Origin: Clostridia bacterium
GTDB lineage: Bacteria > Bacillota > Clostridia > Christensenellales > Pumilibacteraceae
DNA length: 64,000 bases
Reading direction: 5' to 3'
Assembly (NCBI GenBank): GCA_022791915.1
Contig: JAAWAB010000002.1
Location: forward strand, 1-64,000
Below the pieces are notes generated by a model, which saw only the letters and a program-made list of their open reading frames with translations, was not told where the DNA came from and did no database searches. Both the position numbers and the translations under genes were made by a program. Positions 16,626 to 25,466 of the stretch are shown piece by piece (positions within the stretch are counted from its first letter, which is position 1; each line of letters begins with the position of its first letter).

Positions 16626-16667
16626 CCTTATTTTTATTTATTTTTCGGTTGACTTGCAACCTTACTC

Positions 16668-16696
16668 ATTCTAACATATCCGAAAAATAAATTCAA
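16668..16696 (-). promoter_or_regulatory. Promoter of the SGNH-GH28-EamA operon
   Basis: Minus strand: TTGAAT (16691-16696), 17-base spacer, TAGAAT (16668-16673) with a TG one base before it (extended -10). The -35 hexamer lies inside the descending arm of the upstream operon's terminator hairpin. Confidence 0.7.
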
Positions 16697-16727
16697 GCCG
16701 TTTCCGCATGGAAGACGGCTTGAATTT
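16689..16727 (-). terminator. Terminator of the large lipoprotein gene, overlapping the next promoter
   Basis: A 13-bp perfect outer stem (16689-16701 with 16715-16727) extends into an inner TTCC/GGAA stem with a one-base bulge. On the minus strand it is followed by TTTATTTTT-like sequence. It begins 24 bases after the stop of the 1446-residue lipoprotein gene. Confidence 0.88.
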
Positions 16728-16750
16728 TTCCTTTTTGGTCGTCCGCTTGT

Positions 16751-19700
16751 TTATGCCTGCGGTGTTTCCCCGTTAGTGCCTTCGGTTTCTCCTTGGTCGG
16801 GTGTAGTGGGTTCGCCGCCTTGATCGGGATTGGTAGGTTCACCGGTTTCTCCGCCCGTTTCACCTTCGCCGCCTTGGTCGGGGTTGGGAGTTTCTCCACC
16901 TATTTCGCCGCCCGTTTCGCCTTCGCCGCCTTGGTCGGGGTCGGTAGGTTCGCCGCCTTCGGGAGCAAGAACACCAATCAGTTCGTCTACCGTTACGGTG
17001 TATTTTTGTCCCGCTTTTGCCACTTGAATCGCAAGCCAACCGTCTTCGCTGTATAAAGCGGCATTGTTTTCAAGCTCGGCAAGCAAAACGCTTGTGGGTA
17101 TGGTAATCACATGCGCGCCGCCGCCTAATCCCGTAGCGATGGTTGCCGTGCCAAACAAGAAATCAGAAATATTCTTTCCGGGTAACAGTTCCATATAAAC
17201 GTGCAACCGAAGTTCACTGTATTTTTGGAAATCCGCCGTAGTAAATACGGAGCCGTCTGCTTTTACTAATTTAACGCGGAATAACTGTTTTGCCTTTGTC
17301 ATGTTGAACACCACGGCACTATCTTTAACCGCATGTTTCGTGGAAACACTCCCCGAATTTTCAAAGGTATCCGGAACCAATTTGTCATCGACTACCGATT
17401 GCAACTGCACCGTATCCGTCGTTTCAAAACTTTGCAACGTTTCGTAATTCAGGTCTGCCTCCAATTCGGGATAATCGAGCGACTGCATATATGTAAGCCC
17501 TCTCAAATACGCAACTTGGGGTTTTGTTTCCGTGCCTGCAATACTCACATACACATACGACGCTGTAATATCTTCTGTTAAACCGTCAACAATTGACCCA
17601 ATATTCATTACAATTTTGTACCAAACGCCTTTCTCCAAATTAGAAGTCACCTGCGTGCCTTGGGCGTCATATACTTTTACATTCGGGTGAGTTAATACTG
17701 TATATCCGTCTTGACCCGTTTTCCAGTTAATATTCGTATATGCGGCAATCGCAGTAGATTCCATGCAGTAAATTTCAAAAGTCACGTATCTATTTTTATG
17801 TTGATAAAAGTTACCTATTCCTAACGCCGCATTGTTAACATAGTTAAAACAAAGGCGAGCGTTAGCAAAACTATCCATACTCGTATACTTTACGTAACCT
17901 TTACTACTTTCAAGAGTTACTTTTTCCGTACCACCAGTAGCTACCGACCAGTTCGCTATATTTTCCGCCTTTGCAGGGTCGGTTTCTTCGTCCGGTTCAG
18001 GTGTTCCTTCCACCACAGGCGGTTGTGGTTCTTCCACGCCAGATATCGGCCATTCTTTTGCAAAAGTCAAATCTTTGAAGTACAGTTCGGTAGAGCCGCC
18101 TTGCGGGACTTCCGTAGAAATATAGAATTGCCCGTCGGCAGTTTCTCTTCTGATTACTACCGTATACCACATGCCTGCCGAAATACCCGTGACTTCCGTC
18201 ATATTTGCATCATACGCTTTGATTTCGTATCCGTGATTCAAAAGACCGTTTTGCGATTTGTCAAGAGTACCAAGCTTTGCATAGATTACCGTTTCCACTT
18301 TTGCATAAAGCTTAAAATAAACGTATTTGTAACCCTCTTGATAATAGGTTCCGTTATTCTGTAAAGTTTCCGCATCACCCATTTCCGCAAACGTTACACG
18401 CCCTACATACCAATTTATAGTATTCGTATACTTTACTGCATCGGTGAAACCCTCTTCGGTGCCCATTTCAACTTTGCCACCGCCTACCGCCACCGAATAT
18501 CTATCCGCTTCGGTTACCACGGGTTCGGGCGGAACTTCTCCGTTAAAGGGGTCTTCTACGGCGTATGCCAAATCCTTAAAGGAAGCAATCGGGTCGGTAT
18601 TCGTGCGGAAGTAAACGGCAGCATACACGGGCGTTGTTATCATTCCGTCGTGCGGCACGTGCATTACAACCGTATACCACTCGCCTGCGGTAAGCGTAGT
18701 ATAATATGCCATTGCGCCGTCCGCTTCCGGCATAGCTACGTTTTCGGTTACAAAGTTGTCTTGCGCATCGCGCACTCGTACAGGAGAATTTTTCGCCGAC
18801 AAATCAACCAGATAGCCTTTATGCGCAAACCCTACGCCAAAGCAAACCTGCACGTCCTTTTCGGGTTTCATTTTGAAGGTAATATATTGATTGTCGCTCT
18901 TGAAGTAGGTGTCTTGCGGCTGCGCGTTTCCGCCCATAACTTCCGCCAAGAACAGTCGGTTCGTATAATAGTTTCCGCCCGTTTTGCCCGTGTATTTCAC
19001 GAGTTTTTCGTCGCCTTCTTCCACGTCTTCGAGCATAGCGCCCGCAGGATCCACCCAGTAACGGCTCGATTCACCGGGGAACACTTCTTCCACAGGCATT
19101 TCGGCAGTATACTTGAAGTTGCGGATATATGCCACGCCGGGCGTGTATTTAGAGCCGCCCAGTCCCAACCAAATGAATACCCATGCAGGCGTTTTTACGT
19201 AGTCTACCTGAACTACAACGGTATACCAGTTACCCGTTGCAAGATTGGAACGAATGTTCTGCTTATTGAACACGTGGAAACTGTCGGGCGTGCCGGAGCT
19301 GTTAAGAACCCCTTCCACTTTCTGACTTTGGTCGCCGTCGGTTGCCGCGGGCCAGTTGCACACGTTGATGCCCGTGCCCGTTTTCAGATACACTTCAAAC
19401 GAAATGTAGTGCATACCGTCGGTAAAGAACTTTTGCGGCTTGAAGTTGCCGTCGTGCACGTCGTTAAACGTCATTCTGCCCGTAGAGCCGCCCACTTGGC
19501 TCATCCACTTATACGAATCTTTGAATTCACCCGAAACGACTTTTTCCATTTTGGCGCCCGCCGACGCAAACGTAATATTGTTGATAAAATCGTCTTTTTC
19601 GGTCGAAACGTCGGGGTCGGGTTCGTTGAACGCACCTTCATGGGTTGCGTCGTAGCCGCCGTCGGTAAGAAGGTTTGCCGTAGTGCACCAGTTAAAGTCT

Positions 19701-21091
19701 TTGAAGTATGCTTTCTGATCGCCTTTTTCCGATTCCGCCGTACCCACGGAGCCCATTGTAAAGCCGATAAATGCCCAGCCTTCTTCATAAGTGGTAAGGT
19801 CGTACGCCATGGTATACCACTTACCCGCTTCCATTGCGGTATCGGTGCCCTTAATCTTGGCGCCCGCTTCGTCATACACTTCAATCAATTCCATATCGTT
19901 CGTAACTTTGCCGTCCGCAAACTCATATTTGATTGTGCCATGATCTGCGGCACCGGCAAGCGCCGACGGAATATATGCCGAGAACGTACCCGCCGTAACA
20001 AGTTTTACTTTGTACGTGAACGCTTTGTATTTTTTTTGGGGTATCTGCGCGATATTCGCCGAATCAATCATGGCGCGTTGCCAATAATCGGACGCTACGG
20101 TTTCGTCGCCGTCTTTATACTGCCCCTTTGAAATATACAGCCAGTTCCCTTTTTCGTCGCCGTCTGCCACGCGTTCTATCTTGCCCACTTTATCGTTTAC
20201 GGCAGACAAAAACATAGCGTTATATGCCACTTTATCATCGTGCACGGTAACTACTACACTGCCTTTTACCGTTTTGCCGTTCACCGTAGACGAAAGTTCG
20301 ATTTTTGCGGTTCCGATTGCTTTTGCGGTAACCGTAAGCCCATCCAACGTAATGAATTCCGCGCCCGAAACAACGGTTGCCGTTACAGTGGGGTTGGCAA
20401 TTTCTTCGGCGTTCACAACCACCTTTTCGGCTTCGAGCGTTGCCGTCATCGGATCAACGTCGCCTTTCACAACGGAAAGCGAAATTTTATCTTGTTTGGG
20501 TTTTACGTAGTTTGCCGAGAGCACGGTAACGTTGCACCCTTTTTTGGGCGTAACGTATCCCCTATACGTGGCGGTTACGTTTATCTGGTCGATACCTTCT
20601 TTCACACCCGTAACAATGCCCGCATCGCTCACCGACGCATTTCCCGAAACTGCTTTGAACGAATACGTTACGCCGTCGGTAATGGTGGCGCCCTTATACG
20701 TTACCGACAATTTTTCCATTAAGTTGTACGTTGTTGTTTCGTACAGCGTTACGTCGTCCATTTTGGAAACAGCCGGTCTTGCGCCCGAGTCTTCCACCGT
20801 TACGGGGAATTTAACCGTTTCTTTTCCGTTTGCAGCCGTAACTTCCGTACTGCCTTCGGCAACGGGTGTTAAAACGCCGCCGTCTACCGTTACCACCTGT
20901 TCGTTGCTCGAAGTCCAGGTGATATCGCCCGAAAGCCCCGAATCAAGCGTAACGGTATCATACATGTCGAGCGTTACGCGCTCTTTTGTCTGCGAATCTC
21001 CGCCTTTACCGCCGCACGCGCTCACGCCCAAAAACACAAGACACAAGCACAGCGCCACAAGCAGAATTCGCAAGTTTTTACCTTTTCCCAT
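16751..21091 (-). CDS. Giant modular surface lipoprotein with Ig-like and repeated beta-sandwich modules
   Basis: A signal peptide with lipobox LGVSAC (lipidated C26) anchors this 1446-residue protein outside the membrane. Residues about 35-285 are three bacterial Ig-like (BIG2-type) domains. Five related modules of about 150-180 residues follow (about 290-470, 500-662, 675-845, 863-1012, 1043-1215), each ending with a G-x-WYT-x-V strand and then a YFKDL or YIRNF strand, resembling carbohydrate-binding jelly rolls. The last 80 residues are a repetitive Gly/Glu/Pro/Asp tail (PDQGGEGETGG units). AGGAGG is 9 bases upstream. No catalytic motif is seen; a glycan-binding or scaffold role on the cell surface is inferred. 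It follows the beta-helix lipoprotein gene by 163 bases. Confidence 0.8.
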   Translation of the reverse strand: MGKGKNLRILLVALCLCLVFLGVSACGGKGGDSQTKERVTLDMYDTVTLDSGLSGDITWTSSNEQVVTVDGGVLTPVAEGSTEVTAANGKETVKFPVTVEDSGARPAVSKMDDVTLYETTTYNLMEKLSVTYKGATITDGVTYSFKAVSGNASVSDAGIVTGVKEGIDQINVTATYRGYVTPKKGCNVTVLSANYVKPKQDKISLSVVKGDVDPMTATLEAEKVVVNAEEIANPTVTATVVSGAEFITLDGLTVTAKAIGTAKIELSSTVNGKTVKGSVVVTVHDDKVAYNAMFLSAVNDKVGKIERVADGDEKGNWLYISKGQYKDGDETVASDYWQRAMIDSANIAQIPQKKYKAFTYKVKLVTAGTFSAYIPSALAGAADHGTIKYEFADGKVTNDMELIEVYDEAGAKIKGTDTAMEAGKWYTMAYDLTTYEEGWAFIGFTMGSVGTAESEKGDQKAYFKDFNWCTTANLLTDGGYDATHEGAFNEPDPDVSTEKDDFINNITFASAGAKMEKVVSGEFKDSYKWMSQVGGSTGRMTFNDVHDGNFKPQKFFTDGMHYISFEVYLKTGTGINVCNWPAATDGDQSQKVEGVLNSSGTPDSFHVFNKQNIRSNLATGNWYTVVVQVDYVKTPAWVFIWLGLGGSKYTPGVAYIRNFKYTAEMPVEEVFPGESSRYWVDPAGAMLEDVEEGDEKLVKYTGKTGGNYYTNRLFLAEVMGGNAQPQDTYFKSDNQYITFKMKPEKDVQVCFGVGFAHKGYLVDLSAKNSPVRVRDAQDNFVTENVAMPEADGAMAYYTTLTAGEWYTVVMHVPHDGMITTPVYAAVYFRTNTDPIASFKDLAYAVEDPFNGEVPPEPVVTEADRYSVAVGGGKVEMGTEEGFTDAVKYTNTINWYVGRVTFAEMGDAETLQNNGTYYQEGYKYVYFKLYAKVETVIYAKLGTLDKSQNGLLNHGYEIKAYDANMTEVTGISAGMWYTVVIRRETADGQFYISTEVPQGGSTELYFKDLTFAKEWPISGVEEPQPPVVEGTPEPDEETDPAKAENIANWSVATGGTEKVTLESSKGYVKYTSMDSFANARLCFNYVNNAALGIGNFYQHKNRYVTFEIYCMESTAIAAYTNINWKTGQDGYTVLTHPNVKVYDAQGTQVTSNLEKGVWYKIVMNIGSIVDGLTEDITASYVYVSIAGTETKPQVAYLRGLTYMQSLDYPELEADLNYETLQSFETTDTVQLQSVVDDKLVPDTFENSGSVSTKHAVKDSAVVFNMTKAKQLFRVKLVKADGSVFTTADFQKYSELRLHVYMELLPGKNISDFLFGTATIATGLGGGAHVITIPTSVLLAELENNAALYSEDGWLAIQVAKAGQKYTVTVDELIGVLAPEGGEPTDPDQGGEGETGGEIGGETPNPDQGGEGETGGETGEPTNPDQGGEPTTPDQGETEGTNGETPQA
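16795..16950. repeat. Imperfect coding repeats in the acidic C-terminal tail
   Basis: Near-identical blocks of about 35 bases recur, each carrying CGCCGCCTTGGTCGGGGT or a close variant, encoding PDQGGEGETGG-type units. The repeats keep frame, so recombination or slippage would alter tail length only. Confidence 0.8.
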
Positions 21092-21254
21092 ACATTCAGT
21101 CCTCCTGATAAATATACGTTTTTCCGTGGGATTCGTCGCTTTGCAACAGAAAGCGGAATTGTCCCTTTGGTTCTATTGTAAAGCATAAAAACACGTTTGT
21201 CTTTCCTCTTTTTGATAACTTTTTATGCTTTTTTAACATTTTGCCGCCACAAGG

Positions 21255-23078
21255 TCAGTTTTTGCAAATCGCGCCGAAATAGGCGATTCCTTTTGTTTCG
21301 TTGCCCGCGATATCCAACAGATTCTTTTCGGAAAGTTTGAGTCCGTTTGTAAACATGTCGGCATTGGCGGGCGCATACGCCGTTACTTTATCGTAGCCGT
21401 CCGCCTGCGCGGGCACAGTAAGCTGCGGGTCGGCAATCAGCATGCGGGAATCGGCGGCGCCCTCGCGGAACGCCTCGCTCATGTTGTGATACACGTTGCC
21501 CACAAACAAATATTCTTCCATGTTCTCGAAATTGAATTTGCCCGTATTTTCGGTTGCGCCGTAAAAGATGTTATTGCGGAAAACAAACCGCTCGGCTTTG
21601 CCGTATTGCATTTTTTCGGTGTCCCACAAAAATACTTTCATGAATTGCTGCGTAGGCACGGCGGGATTGAAAATAATCGTATTATTTTCTACCAGAACGT
21701 CGTAGCACGAGCCCGTTACGTTGGCAAACGTAGGAGCGGTGCCGTTGCCGTTCTCTACGAAAAGATTATTGCGAATTACCGCATGTTCCCAGTTGCCCCG
21801 CTTATTCTCGAAAACGGGAAATCCGTTTTCTTCGCGGGGGTTGCCTTCTTCGTCATACAGTTGGATTTCGGTGCCCGTGTTGCACATAAGCAGTCCGCCG
21901 CCCGCATTGTGGTGCGAATAATTATACTGCATGAGCACGTTTTCGCTGGCAATATCGATATCCAGCCCCTGTCCGTCCGCCGCACCGTTATCAAGGTGAG
22001 AATACGCCGCTTCGTTGCGCTGAATCACCACGTTTTTACTGCTGATTGACCAGATACCCGCGTTGGCAAAACCTTTACGTCCCAAAAAGTTGCTGTGATA
22101 CGATACGTTGCCGTCCATAAATCCGTTTTCAACGCCAATCATCACAATGCCGTCGCCACCCGTAAAGTAAAGTTTGTTCCCCAAAAAATTGACGTTGCGC
22201 GAAGGATAGTAGCCGTGCTCGTCGTCGCAGTATTTGTTCACGCCCCACCCGAGCCCGAACCGTTTTACCCAGTTGCTCGAAAGCAGAATGCCCGATTTGG
22301 AAACTTTTTGAATGGTATTGTTTTTCACCCACACGTTTTCCAACTTACAGGGCGTATCGCCCGCGGGCGTAAAAAACACGATTCCGCCCGTTTCGTATTG
22401 GAACGTGGGGTCTACTTTACTCACGCCCTTCACGCCCAAATCGTTCATGTGCGTAGCCCAGCTTTCTTCGCTCTCGCTTTCCGTCCAGTTCCAGTTCACG
22501 TTGTGAATGTCGCAGTTTTCGATAACAAGATTTTTGTAGCTACCCGTTGTGTACACGTATATCCCTTTCAATCCCGTTTTGTTCGTGATTTCCAAATCGG
22601 ATACGCGCACGTTGCTTCCCGTAATCAGCACCGCCTGTTCTTTGCCGTCGCCGTCTATAAACGCTTTGCCGTTGCCGTAAGAAGATACGAGCAGCGGCGT
22701 TTTTTCGGTTGCCGCAAATTTCGTTACATGCAACTCGCCCGCAAATTTCGAGCCGCCCTTAAAAAGAATTTGGGTAGGCGTTGCCGACTTTGTAGCCGCA
22801 ATCAGAGCATTTGCCGCCGAAAGCGTCTTTTTTGCCTGTTCGACGCTTGTGCCGTCATTCGCGTCGTTACCGTTCTCGGCGTCGAAATAATAGGTTTTGT
22901 ATCCGCTTTTATCCACCTGTTCGTATTCGGGCGCCTCGGGTAGCGTAACGTAAACGGTGGAATCCACGGGACCGACGGGCGGCTTTTCCTCTTCTTCGTT
23001 GCCGCCGCTCCCGCACCCCGAAAGCGCCAGTGCGAACGCAAGAATCACCGCGCCCAAAAACATTGCCGACTTCTTCAT
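21255..23078 (-). CDS. Right-handed beta-helix surface lipoprotein (paralog 4)
   Basis: The lipobox LALSGC lies after a hydrophobic segment, then a short acidic/Pro linker. The body starts with the YYFDAENGNDANDG motif shared by the paralogs and is a parallel beta-helix: repeated N-rich rungs (ENCDIHNVNWNWT, NYSHHNAGGGLLMCN) like DUF1565/NosD or pectate-lyase-fold proteins. The 607 residues align along their whole length with three neighbours at 28-34 kb. The strictly shared core is a run of Asp and Asn residues ending in DGxGxDIDI, a candidate active or metal site. AAGGAGG precedes the ATG. Lyase or hydrolase action on extracellular pectin is likely, but the catalytic residues cannot be named from this. 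Confidence 0.82.
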   Translation of the reverse strand: MKKSAMFLGAVILAFALALSGCGSGGNEEEEKPPVGPVDSTVYVTLPEAPEYEQVDKSGYKTYYFDAENGNDANDGTSVEQAKKTLSAANALIAATKSATPTQILFKGGSKFAGELHVTKFAATEKTPLLVSSYGNGKAFIDGDGKEQAVLITGSNVRVSDLEITNKTGLKGIYVYTTGSYKNLVIENCDIHNVNWNWTESESEESWATHMNDLGVKGVSKVDPTFQYETGGIVFFTPAGDTPCKLENVWVKNNTIQKVSKSGILLSSNWVKRFGLGWGVNKYCDDEHGYYPSRNVNFLGNKLYFTGGDGIVMIGVENGFMDGNVSYHSNFLGRKGFANAGIWSISSKNVVIQRNEAAYSHLDNGAADGQGLDIDIASENVLMQYNYSHHNAGGGLLMCNTGTEIQLYDEEGNPREENGFPVFENKRGNWEHAVIRNNLFVENGNGTAPTFANVTGSCYDVLVENNTIIFNPAVPTQQFMKVFLWDTEKMQYGKAERFVFRNNIFYGATENTGKFNFENMEEYLFVGNVYHNMSEAFREGAADSRMLIADPQLTVPAQADGYDKVTAYAPANADMFTNGLKLSEKNLLDIAGNETKGIAYFGAICKN

Positions 23079-23104
23079 ATAATTTCCTCCTTATTGGTTT
23101 GTTT

Positions 23105-25465
23105 TTATTCGTTTCCCGCAAGAGCAAGCGGTTCGGTTTGAAACGCGCTTTTTGTGTCGAACGGCGGCAATGCGGTTTCTTCGCGCACAACCGTATAACC
23201 CGCGGGAACATGCACCGTTCTTTCCGCGCCCGAACCGACAATCTCCACACAGCCGCCCACAGCGGGGATTTTTACCTTACATGCCATAGGCACCGACACA
23301 TTTGCCAGAAAAACTTGCTTTTTGCACTCGTCTATGCCGTAGAATCCCGTTATGCACCGCACAATCATATTTGCCACGTAAGACGCAAACCCGTGGTTTA
23401 GACTGTGTTGTACCTCGTTGTGTTCCCACAGCGTGCCCGTACAATTTGCCATTTTATAGTAATACTCTTTGCTTTCGTCCAAAAACTGCCGCCCGCGCCC
23501 CTTACGGAGAAGATAATCGAGCCGCAGGAGATTGCCTATAAATGCGTTAGACACGAAAACGTCGGCATACTCCGTTTTGCTGTCGCGGTGCGGTCCCAAA
23601 CAGCCGAACACAAAACGGTACAGTTCGGGATACCGCACTTCGTCGGCAATGCCGAAATAAAAGGCATAATACTGGCAAGTTTCGGACGTGTGATTGAATC
23701 GTTTCAGCTCGCCGTTCTCCCGCACGAGATTATCTTCGAACAATTTCCCGTTATAGGAGCGCTTACGGATTTCTTCTTTGAGACGTTCCGCCTTTGCGAG
23801 AATATCTTCGCTCTTGTACAGTTTACCGAAACATTCGAGCGCCTTGGCATACAGCATGTTGGACGGAAAATTTACGCCTTTAATGAATTCGGCGTCGTTC
23901 GCCTTACTCCATTCCACAAAAACCCAGCTTTCCAGATTTTCCAAAAGTCCGTATTCGTTTTCAAACCTTTGAAAATACGACAAGATTTTTCGAGCACGCG
24001 GCGCCGCCTTTTCTATCAGTTCGGTATCGCCCGTGCGCTCGAAATAGCTTTCCAGTTCCAAAAGCCAGAACAACATCCAGTTGGGAATAAATTCGCCGTC
24101 CGCAAATTCCGCGGGATAGCACATGGCAAGCACTTCCTGCCCGAACGCAAAGTTTTGGGACTGATAGCAATAATTCTCCAAAAAGTTGCGTTCTACCCGA
24201 TTTTCGCCCGTAAGCAATTTTTCCGCCTGTCCCGAAAAATAGGAATCGCACAGCCACCCCGCCCGCTCGCGCGACGGGCAATCGGTGAGAATATCCACCG
24301 CGTTCTGTGCAAACGTTTGCCGCGCGGCTTCTGTGACCGCATTCAATTTTTCGTCTTCGCAATGAAAGAAAAATCTGCCCGCATCGGGATTCTCGTATCG
24401 GCGAACGCCCGTTTGAAGATTGCGGATTTTTCCTTCGAGCACAACCACTTTTATGTATTTTGCCGTATACGCTTCAAACGAAACATGCGCAAACTCGCCC
24501 TTTTTGATTGCATAGGTAATGAGATTGAGCGAATCGTTGCGCCAAAAGCACACGCCTATGCCGCCGTCCGCATCGTTCTCTCTGCGAAAATCCACTTCGT
24601 CGAACAGTATATACACAAGCGAATCTTCATCCGCATACAGTTTTGTTTCCAAAAAGCCAGTAAGCGATTGAGAACACGAAAACACCGCATATTCGCCCGC
24701 ATGCAACGCGCCCGTTTCGCCCGCGCATTCGTTGCGATACACAAAATTATAGGCGGTATCGCAAGCGTCGGTTTCCCACTCGCCCTCGGGAAAAATCACC
24801 AAATTATCATTTACGAGATAGCGCTCGCGGGGAAATTTTTCTTGCGGCTCGCGCAAAGTAACTTTTCCGTACGCGCACCCCGTAAATTTTTGATATTCGT
24901 ATGTGGGATACGACACGTTGCGCGCCAAACACACACCGCTTTCCGAACGTTCGGTTTCCGTCGGTTCGCCGCAAAATTCTCCGAAATCGGCATGCGGCGC
25001 TCTAAACACGTAACTTTCCGTAAAAGCACGCTGATACGAAAAGCGCGGCACTTTTTGCAAACGCTCGTTTGAAAGCGAACATAAAAATCCCACGCACGGC
25101 GCGTCGGTATAGGCAATCACACTGTTGCCGTCCGTAATTTCGGCGCACAGAAAAGAGGGCTGATTGAGCGTGTAAAAGCTGTTGCAATTATACCCCGCTA
25201 CTTCGATTACGAGCGTATTATCCGCTTTATTGCAAGGCAACGGAATTTCGTCCACGCGGAAAAAGCCGTGCGCCGCACGCGCGGGTCCGTACGCTATCAG
25301 TTTGCCGTTAAAAAACGCACGGTACAGGCAAGACGCCGTAACCCGCAACATGCCCGATTGCAGAAGGGGAACACGCGCCGAAAATACGCAGGTTGCGTTT
25401 ACTTCCCGCGCTTTTCCCGCCGCCCAGACCGCTTTTGCTTTGATAAATGGAGTATATTCCTTCAC
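23105..25465 (-). CDS. GH78-like six-hairpin glycosidase (putative alpha-L-rhamnosidase)
   Basis: The domain plan (two N-terminal beta-sandwich domains, an alpha-helical barrel with the segment DCPSRERAGWLCDS, and a C-terminal beta domain) is that of GH78-type enzymes, but the motif deviates from the canonical DCPQRDERLGWTGD found in the other rhamnosidase of this window. I start at the GTG 25465 (786 residues), which is one base after the stop of the GH2 gene and has GGAG upstream; the longer frame runs into that gene. There is no signal peptide. Cotranscription with GH2 beta-galactosidase suggests joint cleavage of an imported rhamnose- and galactose-containing oligosaccharide. Confidence 0.83.
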   Translation of the reverse strand: MKEYTPFIKAKAVWAAGKAREVNATCVFSARVPLLQSGMLRVTASCLYRAFFNGKLIAYGPARAAHGFFRVDEIPLPCNKADNTLVIEVAGYNCNSFYTLNQPSFLCAEITDGNSVIAYTDAPCVGFLCSLSNERLQKVPRFSYQRAFTESYVFRAPHADFGEFCGEPTETERSESGVCLARNVSYPTYEYQKFTGCAYGKVTLREPQEKFPRERYLVNDNLVIFPEGEWETDACDTAYNFVYRNECAGETGALHAGEYAVFSCSQSLTGFLETKLYADEDSLVYILFDEVDFRRENDADGGIGVCFWRNDSLNLITYAIKKGEFAHVSFEAYTAKYIKVVVLEGKIRNLQTGVRRYENPDAGRFFFHCEDEKLNAVTEAARQTFAQNAVDILTDCPSRERAGWLCDSYFSGQAEKLLTGENRVERNFLENYCYQSQNFAFGQEVLAMCYPAEFADGEFIPNWMLFWLLELESYFERTGDTELIEKAAPRARKILSYFQRFENEYGLLENLESWVFVEWSKANDAEFIKGVNFPSNMLYAKALECFGKLYKSEDILAKAERLKEEIRKRSYNGKLFEDNLVRENGELKRFNHTSETCQYYAFYFGIADEVRYPELYRFVFGCLGPHRDSKTEYADVFVSNAFIGNLLRLDYLLRKGRGRQFLDESKEYYYKMANCTGTLWEHNEVQHSLNHGFASYVANMIVRCITGFYGIDECKKQVFLANVSVPMACKVKIPAVGGCVEIVGSGAERTVHVPAGYTVVREETALPPFDTKSAFQTEPLALAGNE

Positions 25466-25466
25466 G

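Noticed and set aside
16795-16950. Possible CRISPR-like direct repeats
   Set aside because: The units are in-frame coding repeats without unique spacers of constant length and encode the Gly/Glu/Pro tail. No CRISPR array or cas gene was seen in the window.
18650-20131. Long plus-strand open frame (493 codons) opposite the large lipoprotein gene
   Set aside because: It is antisense to a well-supported gene, has no ribosome site, and its amino-acid composition (rich in Arg, His, Phe) is typical of antisense translation. The same applies to the long antisense frames at 790-2127 and 23405-25072.
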